Counted from the stretch's first letter, positions 46,239-57,509 are shown. The stretch is 64,000 nucleotides of DNA from Rheum nobile (GCA_027886185.1 WOAB01000689.1:3658001-3722000); one strand, 5' to 3'. Translations and numbers: made by a program. Notes: a model not told the origin generated them from the letters alone.

Positions 46239-47556
46239 TGATAAGCACTACTTTGTAGGGTTTAACTAAGAGTTATTAGAGGGTTTTATTGGTGCCATTC
46301 GGGTAGATTTAGACACATTCTTGTGCATGGCGTTTGGGGGCAAAGTCTGGTGTTTTTGGAGGTGTTTGAGCTATTTTGGATATCATAGGAGACACTGAGG
46401 AAGGAAGCCACCAAAAGAAGACGCCAAGGAAGTGAAGACGAGAGGTTAGGAGGCGAAGCCAATGAGTGAAGGCCGAACATTAACCGCGACCGCGGGCAAG
46501 GGTGCCGCGATCGCGGTTCCTTGGGCAAGTCGAGAGTTTTCCGCAGGCGCAGAGGAATGTGAAGAGCGCGGAATCACAAGAGGCCGCGATCGTGGTAAAT
46601 GGGCCGCGATCGCGGGTCATCGACGCTGGAAGTTCTGACTTTTCCCGAGTCTATCTTTTCTAATTTCTTTAATTATTTTTCCATATTATTTCATTTCTTT
46701 TCTTATTGGACTAGGTCATTTGTTTGAGGCCCTATATATACTCTCTTTAGTATTAGGTTTTGAGAGTTTGTTGTTTTTGGAGTATTTCAATTCATCGTTG
46801 CCACTTTTCAAACCTTTGGAGTTCATCATGTTTATGAGGAGCTAAGCCTCTTTTGCTTAGTCCGATAATGGAAGCATAAGTTTATTCATCTAGTTGTGAG
46901 GTTTTGTTCCTATCTATCTTATCCTATTGAGTTATATCTTTTCTCTTGAGCAAATTCTTATTTGGATGTTTGTTGGTTTATCTAGATTGATCACCTAGGT
47001 TTATTGCTTTCATTCATATTGCTAATACTAGGGAACTGTTGGGCTAACACTCTAGTTCGAGTAGCGAGCATAGATTCTTTTCTGCCACTGTGGAATTTAT
47101 CTATGTAGGGAATTGATTACATGTTGAATGCTTCTGGTTGAGGTGTTATGTGTATCCTGGTTAATTCTTATGTTCATTGCTGCCTTTGGGTTGAATCACT
47201 AGTGGTGCTAGGGTTATTCATTGATAAGGGTTCTTAGGGATGGTTTCCCTATTAATCTACACAAGATCAGGACAGGAATAATTGAATAGGAAGATAGGGC
47301 ATAATCAAGGAACAACCTTTGAATGATTTATGTGGACATTACTTGGCTAAGTGTTTTCTCTCTTTGATATTTCCATCATATACTTTGCTGTGTTTGACTT
47401 AATTGTGACCAATCAACCTATAATCCCCCCTTTAGTGACATTGCATGCAACCACCATTAGTTTCTCTCCTTCCCTGTGGGATCGACCCTTGCTTATTGAC
47501 TATACTAGTTTATTTGTGAGGTTTTATATTTGACAGCTAGGAACGACAACACGTCA
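46239..47556 (+). repeat. R2 3' LTR
   Basis: Same length (1318 bp) and nearly the same sequence as 36259-37576, with scattered substitutions. One of the GCGATCGC palindromes has decayed to GCGATCGTGG near 46585. Confidence 0.95.
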
Positions 47557-49880
47557 TATATTAATAATTATATTTAATCTATAATCGTCTATATAATATA
47601 CAAAGTTTTTGATTCACAATTCTATACAATTACTACATATTAATCAATTAAAAAGTCCTCATTTTCATATCATTGTATAACTCTTATATCTTCATGTTAA
47701 ATTTTCAACATAGTTCAATTTATATTTCTATTAAGCATGAAAAACAACCATCTATATATATATATATATTTAAAAGTTAGCATTCTAGGTCATTGAACGC
47801 TAATTTTTAAAGATGAATTAGTTTTTATTTTCATTACATGCCTTATTTATTTAGCACAAAATTTAAACAATTTCTCAAATCCAAAAAGTACTAAAGTGAC
47901 AATTTCATATATTAACAATTATATCTAATATATAATCGTCTATATAATATACGAAGTTTTTGATTCACAATTATATACAATTACTACATATTAATCAATT
48001 AAAAAGTCCTCATTTTCATATCGTTGTATAACTCTTATATCTTCACGTTAAATTTTCAACATACTTCAATTTATATTTCTATTAAGCATGAAAAACAACC
48101 ATCTATATATATTTAAAAGTTAGCATTCTATGTCATTGAATGCTAACTTTTAAAGATGAATTAGTTTTTATTTTCATTTCATGCCTTATTTATTTAGCAC
48201 AAAATTTAAACAATTTCTCAAATCCAAAAAGCACTAAAGTGACAATTTCATATATTAACAATTATATCTAATCTATAACCGTCCATATAATATACATAGT
48301 TTTTTATTCACAATTATATACAATTACTACATATTAATTAATTAAAAAGTCCTCATTTTTATATCGTTGTATAACTCTTATATCTTCACGTTTAATTTTC
48401 AACATAGTTCAATTTATATTTCTATTAAGCATGAAAAACAGCCATCTATATATATATATATATTTAAAAGTTAGCATTCTAGGTCATTGAATGCTAACTT
48501 TTAAAGATGAATTAGTTTTTACTTTCATTACATGCCTTATTTATTTAGCACAAAATTTAAACAATTTGTCAAATCCAAAAAGTACTAAAGTGACAATTTC
48601 ATATATTAACAATTATATCTAATATATAATCGTCTATATAATATACGAAGTTTTTGATTCACAATTATATACAATTACTACATATTAATCAATTAAAAAG
48701 TCCTCATTTTCATATCGTTGTATAACTCTTATATCTTCACGTTAAATTTTCAACATAGTTCAATTTATATTTCTATTAAGCATGAAAAACAACCATCTAT
48801 ATATATTTAAAAGTTAGCATTCTATGTCATTGAATGCTAACTTTTAAAGATGAATTAGTTTTTTTTTTCATTTCATGCCTTATTTATTTAGCACAAAATT
48901 TAAACAATTTCTCAAATCCAAAAAGCACTAAAGTGACAATTTCATATATTAACAATTATATCTAATCTATAACCGTCCATATAATATACATAGTTTTTGA
49001 TTCACAATTATATACAATAACTACATATTAATCAATTAAAAAGTCCTCATTTTTATATCGTTGTATAACTCTTATATCTTCACGTTTAATTTTCAACAAA
49101 GTTCAATTTATATTTCTATTAAGCATGAAAAACAACCATCTATATATATATTTAAAAGTTAGCATTCTAGGTCATTGAATGCTAATCTTTAAAGATGGAT
49201 TAGTTTTTATTTTCATTTTATTCCTTGTTTATTTAGCATAAAATTTAAACAATTTCTCAAATCCAAAAAGTACTAAAGTGACATTTTCATATATTAGCAA
49301 TTATATTTAATCTATAATCGTCTATATAATATACAAAGTTTTTGATTCACAATTATATACAATTACTACATATTTATCAATTAAAAAGTCATCATTTTCA
49401 TATCGTTGTATAACTCTTATATCTTCACGTTAAATTTTCAACATAGTTCAATTTATATTTCTATTAAACATGAAAAACAACCATCTATATATATTTAAAA
49501 GTTAGCATTCTAGATCATTGAATGCTAACTTTTAAAGATGAATTAGTTTTTATTTTCATTTCATGCCTTATTTATTTAGCACAAAATTTGAACAATTTCT
49601 CAAATCCAAAAAGTAATAAAGTGACAATTTCATATATTAACAATTATATCTAATCTATAATCGTTTATATAATATACAAAGTTTTTGATTCACAATTATA
49701 TATAATTACTACATATTATTCAATGAAAAAGTCCACATTTTCATATCGTTGTATAACTCTTATATCTTCACGTTAAATTTTCAACATAGTTCAATTTATA
49801 TTTCTATTAAACATGAAAAACAACCATCTATATATATATTTAAAAGTTAGCATTCTAGGTCATTGAATGCTAACTTTTAA
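47557..49880 (+). repeat. Helitron tandem array, right block (~343-bp units)
   Basis: Continues the array of 34391-36258 after the R2 insertion. Cores lie at about 47780, 48123, 48474, 48817, 49162, 49505 and 49850. Removing the R2 element and one TSD leaves a normal unit spacing of about 351 bp across the join. The last unit stops shortly after its hairpin at about 49880. Confidence 0.95.
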
Positions 49881-50423
49881 AGACAAAATCAAAGGCTTAA
49901 ATAGGCCTAAAGGTATAGTTTGTATGTATGGTTTGTTTATCACCCTTAGTATATAATATATATATAATATGTTAGATTTTCCGATCGGTTTTTACTATAG
50001 GGTTTATAAAATAATATAAAATACATAAGTATAATTATATGCTACTTTGTAATCTAAGTAATTAATTTTCTTTGTTTATTTTAATATACCATAGCATAAT
50101 TATGTGTATATATAAAAATGAGCGCTATTTGTAAGTAATTATTCCCTTCCCACACACACTTTTTTCACTTAAATCTTGCCTCTACGTACGGACTACTCTT
50201 TAGGTTATGACTCATTTTTTAACCTAAATCTCAATTAGTCATAGTTACTACATACTGTATACGTTATATTTTGCTCTCATTTACTCCTATTTTAATATTA
50301 TCCAATTACTATATGTAACTCCCATATTTAGTACACAGTGAATGGTTGGAAATAAATTATAGTCAAGATGTCTAAACGGTTATATGTCAAAATAGCTTCA
50401 CTTTCCAAGTAACACTTTTCATC

Positions 50424-50840
50424 TATAAAAGGGCAAAAACGGTGATATTCCATTCATTTACTATGGGCATCCATCATATCATTCTTCTACATGGAAATTA
50501 CCTTTAGAAAGCCATATAGTGAAGCTTGTGAGATAGTGGGCAACACCTCAAAAAGACATGGTCACTGAAGTAAGCATAATTATTAAGTTAAAGATGTTAA
50601 TAAGGATTCCCGATTGTCGATGATGCAAGTATATATCCACCTCACGATAAACTATCCTTGATTATATGTATTTGGATCTCTTTTGTAATCTACAATACTT
50701 ACATATATCGGTTTAAATTTATTAATATAATTGTCTTTTGATCGAGATAGGTTAATTTTATGTGAAGATGTCAGAGAATTGGATAATCTAATATCACTAT
50801 TGAGGCATCGATTGTTTACATCATGCACCGATAGCTTTCA
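50424..50840 (+). pseudogene. Possible captured gene fragment in the Helitron
   Basis: A TATAAAA box at 50424-50430 is followed by ATG 50491 opening a short frame (MEITFRKPYSEACEIVGNTS) that ends in TGA next to a GTAAGC donor-like site. A second exon-like stretch lies at about 50760-50840 (CEDVRELDNLISLLRHRLF). A third may lie beyond the CACTA insertion at about 62045-62150 (GLEELIKDGSRNNRHVLTL). Together these look like a small spliced gene or gene fragment carried by the Helitron, as Helitrons often do. I do not recognise the protein, and the splice sites are not certain. Confidence 0.3.
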
Positions 50841-50899
50841 CTAGAAGGAGGACAAAGACAATCGATTTATGATGACTAATTGTTAGTAACGAATAAAGC

Positions 50900-50902
50900 A
50901 AA
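50900..50902. repeat. TSD (AAA) of the CACTA element, left
   Basis: AAA precedes CACTAGTGG; AAA also follows the other terminus at 61836-61838. It is short and low in complexity, so weak on its own. Confidence 0.6.
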
Positions 50903-51035
50903 CACTAGTGGAAAAAATCCTTATATAGGCGGGCCTTTGGACACTTATTGAGGCGAACACCGTTCGCTTCAACTAAGGGGGCTGCAACAAGTAGGGACAG
51001 TTTTTGAGGCGGACATTTTACGCCTCTAAAAGGAC

Positions 51036-51137
51036 CTTATTGAGGCGGGCCTCCGAAGCCCGCCTCAACAAGTCCCTCACTTTGGCGCCAAAATGAGGGA
51101 CTTGTTGAGGCGGGCTTCGGAGGCCCGCCTCAATAAG
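51036..51137. repeat. 102-bp near-perfect palindrome in the CACTA subterminal region
   Basis: 44-bp arms 51036-51079 and 51094-51137 are exact reverse complements. The spacer holds a further 12-bp palindrome (TTTGGCGCCAAA, 51081-51092), leaving a single mismatched pair (51080/51093). It contains four GAGGCGGGC-type motifs. Confidence 0.97.
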
Positions 51138-51141
51138 TAAA

Positions 51142-51310
51142 CACTTGTTGAGGCGAGCCTCTATAGGCCCGCCTCAACAAGTCTCTATGTACTTATAGAG
51201 GCGGACCCCGGTATTTCGAAATAACCGGGGTCCGGGATCTTTTTTAAAAAAAAAACAAAAAAAAAACGGGACCCCGATTTTTTGTAATACCGGGGTCCCA
51301 TTTCTTTTAA
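51142..51310. repeat. Further inverted repeats of the CACTA left end
   Basis: ACTTGTTGAGGCG..CGCCTCAACAAGT at 51142-51182 and GGACCCCGGT..ACCGGGGTCC near 51205-51235. A related GGGACCCCGATTT..CCGGGGTCCC pair lies near 51270-51300. Confidence 0.85.
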
Positions 51311-51639
51311 AAAAAAAATCAGCTCAAATCATCTAAAGCTTCAGCAAAATACAGGAAGCTCATACCCTGCACATATAAACTATATCACCTGAATTGAATG
51401 AATAGCTAAAACATAGTGTACAAGAAAATACAGGACTAGTCTACTGAACACTGCAGCAATACAAAGGAATATTGCCAAACTAGCCCCTACAGTTTTTTAA
51501 AGGAAGAAAGAATGTCTAAACAATAGTAATACGGATACTTTACTCTCCAACCACCAGAAAAAAAGCAACAGCTTACACGTATAAGACACTACCTAAATGT
51601 TATCTACTACATTATCTTAGAGATGGATTACAGTAACTT

Positions 51640-52225
51640 CTTTAATAATTTCACAACAAAGCAGGCAGCTAGAATAACCTCCAAGCTTTTGAGCCTCAGC
51701 AATCACATGAAGAGAAAGAGTTGTTTTTCCAGATGCCTCTGGACCATAAATCTCCACAACCCGCCCCTGTCAAGATAAAAACCTCTACAAGATCAGAAGC
51801 ATGAGTATATATTATCACATTTTTGAATTAAGTAGCTGTAGAAAAATCTAGCAAAAGACAGAAGTGAAATGAAGAAAAGAGGGACAAATTGGGGCTATTA
51901 CAGTAAATATCTGCATAATAAAAGATATGTTGTGTGTGCACTTGTCAATCAACTCCTCAGAGTTTAGGCTACAGAACAACCACACCGTCTAGAGTCACAT
52001 ATAGGAGGATACAAAATTTCAGAAGATACCTTTGGAAGTCCACCAATACCTAATGCTATATCCAGAGCAAATGATCCAGTTGAAATTACAGGTACATGTT
52101 CGGGGGTGGGGGATCGACCAAGCAACATAATAGACCCCTTCCCAAATGTAGAGCCAAATCTTTCTTGGACATATTTTCGTCATTTGATTCACTTTCATTT
52201 GATTTTGAACTCTTCCTACCTACAA
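51640..52225 (-). pseudogene. Captured recA homologue fragment (organellar RecA type)
   Basis: Fragment of a plant RecA homologue, the recombinase that pairs DNA strands during repair in organelles. Exon-like block 52148-52030 reads FGKGSIMLLGRSPTPEHVPV then ISTGSFALDIALGIGGLPK and ends at a GTATCT donor. After an intron, block 51766 to about 51640 starts GRVVEIYGPEASGKTTLSL, including the Walker A loop GPEASGKTT, then HVIAEAQKLGG. Upstream of FGKGS a stretch reads NMSKKDLAL, but about ten codons expected between it and FGKGS are missing and the frame breaks. Walker B, the L1/L2 loops and the C-terminus are absent. It is a partial pseudogene in the CACTA, downstream of the KH fragments on the same strand. 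Confidence 0.85.
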
Positions 52226-52539
52226 AGATGGAAGTCATACAGAATAAGAAACATTCATCTGAACAATCAATAGTACAACATCAGTTCCTCTTGTGACTCA
52301 TTACACAAAAGCTGGATATTCAGTAGTTGAATATGAACACATGTTTAATTAACAAAATGGATAAAGTAGATGATAAAAACAAACGCATACAAGGATGGTG
52401 CTACCATATCTACATTTCTTCGATAATAGTTCTAAGTTCTAACTGATAAATAAACAATGTCGACAAGTAGATAAAACAAATTTTAAGAAATATTCATCAA
52501 AAAAGTGAAGCAAAAGATGTGCAATACTGACTGTAAGTC

Positions 52540-52754
52540 GTAACAAGTACTGACATGTATACGTGCTCCAGATTTGCTCTGTATGCTTTTAAAGTTTCAC
52601 CACCTTTACCAATAATCAAAGTAACCTGAAAAAAAGGTTTAGCACTTGCTATCAGCTTTTAGCTCCACCTAAAAGATGGTTACACCACTACACATACCTT
52701 GTCACTAGGAACTTTCATTACGAACTGTTCACCTCCAGATTGGACGGGATTAAT
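52540..52754 (-). pseudogene. Captured KH-domain gene, exons 4 (second part) and 5
   Basis: Continuation, beyond the R1 retrotransposon, of the KH-domain gene at 59915-61260. The exon 4 remainder 52754-52698 reads NPVQSGGEQFVMKVPSDK and ends at a GTATGTG donor. Exon 5 begins at 52625 after TTTTTTTCAG and reads VTLIIGKGGETLK, the GxxG loop (GKGG) of the second KH domain. After about residue 13 of this exon it no longer follows the family and soon merges with the recA-carrying part. KH domains bind single-stranded RNA or DNA; a lone half domain would not be expected to work. Confidence 0.75.
52750..52754. repeat. TSD (TTAAT) of the nested R1 element, left
   Basis: Pairs with TTAAT at 59910-59914. 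Confidence 0.92.
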
Positions 52755-55144
52755 TGTAATATCCCTCATTTTTTGTACGGATAAATTTTGAAATTTCTTA
52801 AGCACGTGTTGCGAGTCAGATTAAATACATGAAAGTACGGACATTCTGTGTAATGTTTGATCTCTGTAAGATTTTTTTTCCGAGCAATATAAAATGCAGT
52901 TGATGCACTTTCGGGTTAATTTGTCGTTCGCGTACAAGTTTAGTTAACCCGGGGTTAACGTTTAACTTATCCCTAAGTGTCCGGATAAGACGAACTAGAA
53001 CCGGCGACCACCGCACCCCGCGGTAAACGTCGGAGTCGTCTTTGCAGAGGCTTTCGCCGGTGTGTCAGACGGGAGGTGGCAAGTGGATTTCGGGAGCTAT
53101 CTCTTTGTCCCCTTCCTTGCCCCCCCAAGTATTGGATTGTTGGGGCTTATATAAGGGAGTGTGAGATCAGATGGAGGAGCTCTCCATCACTTTCATCCTC
53201 TTCCTTTGCTCCTCTCAAAATCCACCATTTTTTTCAAGCTTTTCTTCAAGCTTTTGTGGGAGTTTTCTTGGGCAAGAAGGTCGTGCCTAGTACCTTTAGA
53301 AGGTTGTTAGTGTTGGGAGATCAAGCTTCAAACAATCGAAGGCAAAACGAGACGTTTTGGGTAAGGATTTCGCCATTAGCGCAGCTGCGAGCTCGCCTCT
53401 GTCATGCTCACCGCACCCCGCGGCACCAAGGCCACCGCACCCCGCGGTAAGCTTGGCCGGGTGTGTGTTCGTGTGTGTGACGTTGGCGAGGCTCGTTTCC
53501 TTTGATTCGTTTCCCGATTCATTTAGATTCGATTATATAGATGTTGAATCTAACTTAGGGTCTCGTTGTGGGTCGTTTCTTTGGGATTTATTATTCCAGA
53601 TCTATTCCAGTTTCGGACCCAGGAACCCGTTTCTAAGCTTTGTTCAAGCTCTCGTCGGATTTAAGGCAAGTGGAGGTTCGCTCTTGCTCATCATTCCATA
53701 CTTCCATTAATTATCAATTGTTTTGTTGTTAATTAATTTGGGATGATTCATCTGTTTATGTTGGGAACAGTTTTGATAAATTATTTGATAAAAGAAGTGA
53801 TGTTATAATATGTTGTATATTGCTAGATACAACGCTATTATGTTCATAATGGTTTTGTTGTGGATTTTAAAGGTGAACTTCATATAAAAAGATTATAATA
53901 GGTTGCATATACTGTTAGTGACAATGCTATTTTGATATATATATATATAGATTGTTAGATCTATGATGTTGGCCTTGATGGATTTGATTTGATGTGATAT
54001 ATGACTGTGTTGAACTGTTAGTTAGCACGAGTATTCGTAGGAACGTTTACTGAGGCCCAGGAGGTCCAGTCGTTTCTTAATAATTAGTGAATAATAGGGC
54101 TTTAGTCCCTAATACCTTGGTGGGTCATGACTAGCCTCTATACTTTAGTATAGAGGTGGTGCACTTAGCTAGTGTCACACTTACCTCGGGAGCAAATCTC
54201 GGGATATGCTCCCAGGAAATCTCTCGTCTAGGGACGAACAGATCATAATAAAAGTTTATAATGTGGTGTGTGGTTTGGTTTTTGAATTAAATCAGATAAG
54301 TGCTTTAGCTCACATAATTAATATATCCTCAGGCGAGTAGTGCAGCTAGGTAATAGTGCAGCCAGGAAAACTCGTCTTGACTTTGATCAGAGTAAAGTTC
54401 TCTTTCCAATCTGGATTCGCTCTGGGGCGGTGAGGTTGGTCGTGAGCCGAAACATCTAAAGTCAGCTTTTGAACGCTTGTGTGTATAATATAAATTAAGT
54501 TTCCCAACATTTGTCATGTTTCCGATAAGGCTCATTTCTTTGGAGTCTTCTTTTGGGATTGATTGCTGTGAGACTCGGTCTCCAGAATCTTCTCTTGTTC
54601 ATGCCTTTTCATGTATTCCAGTAGGAGTATGATGGTTGACTATCGTTATCGTTGTTATTCAAGAAGCGATGAGTCTAACCAAATACGACTGCTTCGAACC
54701 ACTCTGCTTTATTCCCTTGCATGGTCTTTCATTAGACTAACCAACCGATAATTCCCTTGCATGGTTGGCAGGTGTCATCCGTTCGATTCGGCACATCAGG
54801 TATATTGTTGTTCCGTGAAGGCTAGAACGACTATGAAGATGAACGGTGTTTTGACAAGTTATTTTGTCGCTTTGTTTACAAGACTTCCGATGTGTTAAAA
54901 AGGTGATTTTGTGTAAAGACTTCGGTTGTAATGATTCTGATTATGTATTTATGATGTATTTGGTCGTATTTGGAATTATGTTGAAATTCCGCGACTATGG
55001 TTTTAATCGAAAGTTATGATTTTTGGTATTATAACTGTGGTTGATGGTTATATCGTTTGGAAAAGTCTGGGGTGACTTCGGGATGTTATATCCGAGGTCA
55101 CTGGCAGTAATGCTTTCAAAGGAAGAAAATCAAGGGGCGTTACA
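52755..55144 (+). repeat. R1 5' LTR
   Basis: Begins TGTAATATCCCTC and ends GGGGCGTTACA. A TATATAAG box lies near 53148. Three CACCGCACCCCGCGG units lie near 53014, 53410 and 53430. Confidence 0.95.
53144..53152 (+). promoter_or_regulatory. TATA box of R1 5' LTR
   Basis: GCTTATATAAGGGAG, conserved at the same place in the 3' LTR (about 57902). This is the probable promoter of the element. Confidence 0.6.
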
Positions 55145-55148
55145 GAAG

Positions 55149-55160
55149 TGGTATCAGAGC
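55149..55160 (+). other. tRNA-Met primer-binding site of R1
   Basis: TGGTATCAGAGC begins 4 bp after the 5' LTR and is complementary to the 3' end of initiator tRNA-Met. Confidence 0.92.
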
Positions 55161-55583
55161 CAAAAGTTTTAAAACGGGTTTGGGATTTCATAAACCATTT
55201 ACTCGTTTTGAATCGAAAAGGTTTTCGAAGGCTCTGGATTTCCAAAAGAAAAACCGTTCATAGTCATGCCTTCTCCTTTAGTCCGATATGGAAACAGACT
55301 TCCATATCTAGAAAGACTGATTCCTTCTCGTTGTTGTAAGACATAGGCGTTTGTCTATTCTTTTGAAAGGACTCGGAAGAAGCCGAGGTGGTTTCACAAT
55401 CTCCAGTAAGGCTTGAATTCCCAGTTCCCCCGTTATGATTTAAGGTTGTAGAACCTAGTAACTCGGTTTGAAGTTCATCTAATGAAATTTACCTAGTTTG
55501 ATCTCTTCTAAGTTGATTTCATTACGTTATGTGCATTGGGAGATATTAATGTATGAGATCCTTGGAATTTGATCGGTAAATAG

Positions 55584-56913
55584 ATGATGAACACGATGAA
55601 CACTATCCGTGCTGGTGCTGGGCCAAGTAATGACCCCAGACCAAACGTGAGGAATATTGCGAACCCTGTGGAGGAACACGAGTCTGTTTCTCACAATAAT
55701 CCAGAGGGCAATGGCCAAGCTCAGGCCGACGCTCCAGTGGTGTTTGATGCAGCAGCTGTTGCGGCAATTCGGGGAATTGTGGTGCAAGCACTCGCCGATA
55801 TTATGCAACCTGCCGCACCACAGGCACAAGCGGTGCAAATTCCTCCAGCGGTTCCTAGATTTTTTGGAGCCAGCTGTCAATGTACCTCAAGGAGGAGCGA
55901 TCAGAGATAAAGGCATCTATGGCCGAGTGCTAAAAGAAATAAGTTATATGAGGCCTGATTACTATGACGGAAAAGGAGAGCCAGTTAGAGTGGCACATTG
56001 GTTCTCTCACATGGAACGATTGTTTCGTAATGTGGAATGCACTGAAGCTGAGAAAGTGCACATTGCTTCCCTATAATTAAAGGAAGATGCTAGTGATTGG
56101 TGGGAGAACACCGGTCTTGCTAATAGCCCTGATTTGAATTGGGCAATGTTCAAAACCAAGATGATTGATCGATTCTTCTCTCGGGCTATGAGGGAAGAAA
56201 AGCGCAAAGAATTTCTCTATCCAAAGAATGATGGATTGAAGGTGGCCGAGCTGGCAACCAAGTTCAATCGCCTATTACAGTATGCGGGATCAGAGATCTC
56301 CAGTGAAGAGCAAAAGATCCGGTACTTCCATGAGTGGATGAGTCCAGATATTAAGCCAATGATGATGCGTCACGAATGCTCGACTTTGGAGCGGTACGTG
56401 GATGCAACCTATAAGTTAGAGGTGACTCTGGAGGAGTCGACCGAGAGACGGAATCGCCAGAGGTCGATGCCAAATCAATCTCAGGCTAGTGGATTCAAAC
56501 GTCCTGCGCCACCGTCTAACTTTGCCAAGTCTAGTAAGGCAAAGACGGATATGACTCAAGGAGGGTCAACGCAGCTGTCGGATCAAGGTAAGAGTCCGAT
56601 CCGATGCTATAATTATGGTGAAACCGGACACAAGAACAGGACATGTCTGAAGGAAAGAAGGACATGCTTTGGCTGTGGAAAGAAAGGACATATGCAGAAG
56701 TTCTGTTGGCAGGAAAGGCAGAAAGGAACGGAGTTCCAACAAGGGTCTGTTGATCAGAATAATCGACCCAGGTTTCAACCAGTGGAAGCTCCTAGTCCTT
56801 CGATGCAGACAACTGCACAGAACAAGGGAAAAGCCCCAATGGCTTCTGGAAGTCAAGGTCAACGCCTTTACGAGATGCGTGAGGCGGATGGACACGACGT
56901 TCCAAATGCTTAA
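55584..56913 (+). pseudogene. R1 Gag, one frameshift and one stop
   Basis: Ty3/gypsy capsid-nucleocapsid protein. It starts at 55584 (MMNTMNTIRAGAGPS). Near 55860 one extra T in a T-run shifts the frame; reading continues as FLEPAVNVPQGG. The capsid core follows: YYDGKGEPVRVAHWFSHMER, then ASDWWENTGLANSPDLNW and FKTKMIDRFFSRAMREEKRK. TAA lies just before LKEDASDWW (near 56075), probably a former CAA. The nucleocapsid has two knuckles. The first (CYNYGETGHKNRTC) has Tyr in place of the second Cys; the second (CFGCGKKGHMQKFC) is complete. The frame ends at 56911-56913. Downstream, 57130-57360 retains a scrap of protease (GMD then LMRQGAVISFS), and the rest of pol is deleted. Confidence 0.9.
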
Positions 56914-57129
56914 AGTATTTTGGTACTACTTTTGTTAGTATGTTGTTAGATCGGGTGTTTCATTTTGAATAGTTATGATAAAGTTAAAGTTAGCAACAAG
57001 GTTTGCAGAACTTTTGTGGTAAATATTCTTAATGATGAATAGTTGGTTTGAACCAAGCTTCTGTCGGAATTTTCAATTACCATTTAGGGTAAGAGGTTCG
57101 AAGCGGATTTGATCTGTATAACCATGGTT

Positions 57130-57360
57130 CCATACGATAATTTTCTCGGTATGGATTGACTGATGCGTCAAGGGGCGGTCATTAGTTTTAGTTTGAGAAT
57201 GGTGACGGTGTCATCTGGGGACCAGAATGTATGCACGTTTAAGGTTCAGAACGACGCTGATAACGGCAGGCTTATCGATGCAATAGCTGCGTTTAAAGCT
57301 ACTGCGATAAGGTTGTATCGGGTACCTGTGCTATCTGGACGATCCCAGGATCGATGATCT
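57130..57360 (+). pseudogene. R1 protease remnant
   Basis: The stretch around 57150-57195 reads GMD, stop, LMRQGAVISFS, the place after the protease where intact gypsy elements read GMDWL. Everything from here to the polypurine tract is short; reverse transcriptase and integrase have been lost by deletion. Confidence 0.6.
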
Positions 57361-57495
57361 GTTGGATCAATTATGAAGAGCAAAAGAGTTTGCATTGGAA
57401 ATTAAGGTTACTCGGGAAACCTGGGAAACTGAGGCGGTTATGCTTAGACGTCTTCCCAAGTGGTTTTGGCCAAGTTTCGGGGTCGAAACTTCTTT

Positions 57496-57509
57496 TAAGG
57501 GGGAGGTAA
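57496..57509 (+). other. R1 polypurine tract
   Basis: TTAAGGGGGAGGTAA directly before the 3' LTR. Confidence 0.85.

Larger units (their letters stand above)
36259..47556 (+). mobile_element. R2: non-autonomous Athila/Tat-like Ty3/gypsy element
   Basis: It has two 1318-bp LTRs (36259-37576 and 46239-47556), 5-bp TSD TATAT, a primer site resembling the TGGCGCC-type tRNA-Asp site of Athila/Tat elements, and a polypurine tract before the 3' LTR. The internal region holds gag, a protease domain and a downstream extra ORF. No reverse transcriptase, RNase H or integrase is present. A 3.2-kb solo LTR (39732-42897) splits the gag-protease frame. The body carries many GCGATCGC palindromes. Confidence 0.92.
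49881..50902. other. Helitron unique region, left of the CACTA insertion
   Basis: AT-rich DNA between the tandem array and the CACTA element. Apart from the possible captured gene listed separately I see no feature. Confidence 0.5.

Noticed and set aside
36500..46625. Cyanobacterial origin, because GCGATCGC equals the HIP1 octamer
   Set aside because: The octamers occur only inside plant LTR retrotransposons (mainly family R2); no other bacterial sign is present.
34391..49880. Reading the ~343-bp array as a centromeric or other chromosomal satellite
   Set aside because: The array lies within exact Helitron borders, the first unit is the Helitron 5' end, and the count is only about 13.
51640..52225. 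A functional recA gene
   Set aside because: Only parts of two exons remain, with a deletion and frame break before FGKGS and no Walker B or later motifs.
53076..53450. ORFs of 124-129 codons at the start of both R1 LTRs (also 57815-58204)
   Set aside because: They overlap the LTR promoter and leader with GC-rich repeats; there is no known LTR-encoded protein of this kind and they differ by stops elsewhere.
54329..54535. 68-codon ORF repeated identically at 59093-59299
   Set aside because: It is repeated only because it lies in both LTRs of the R1 element; no sign of coding constraint.
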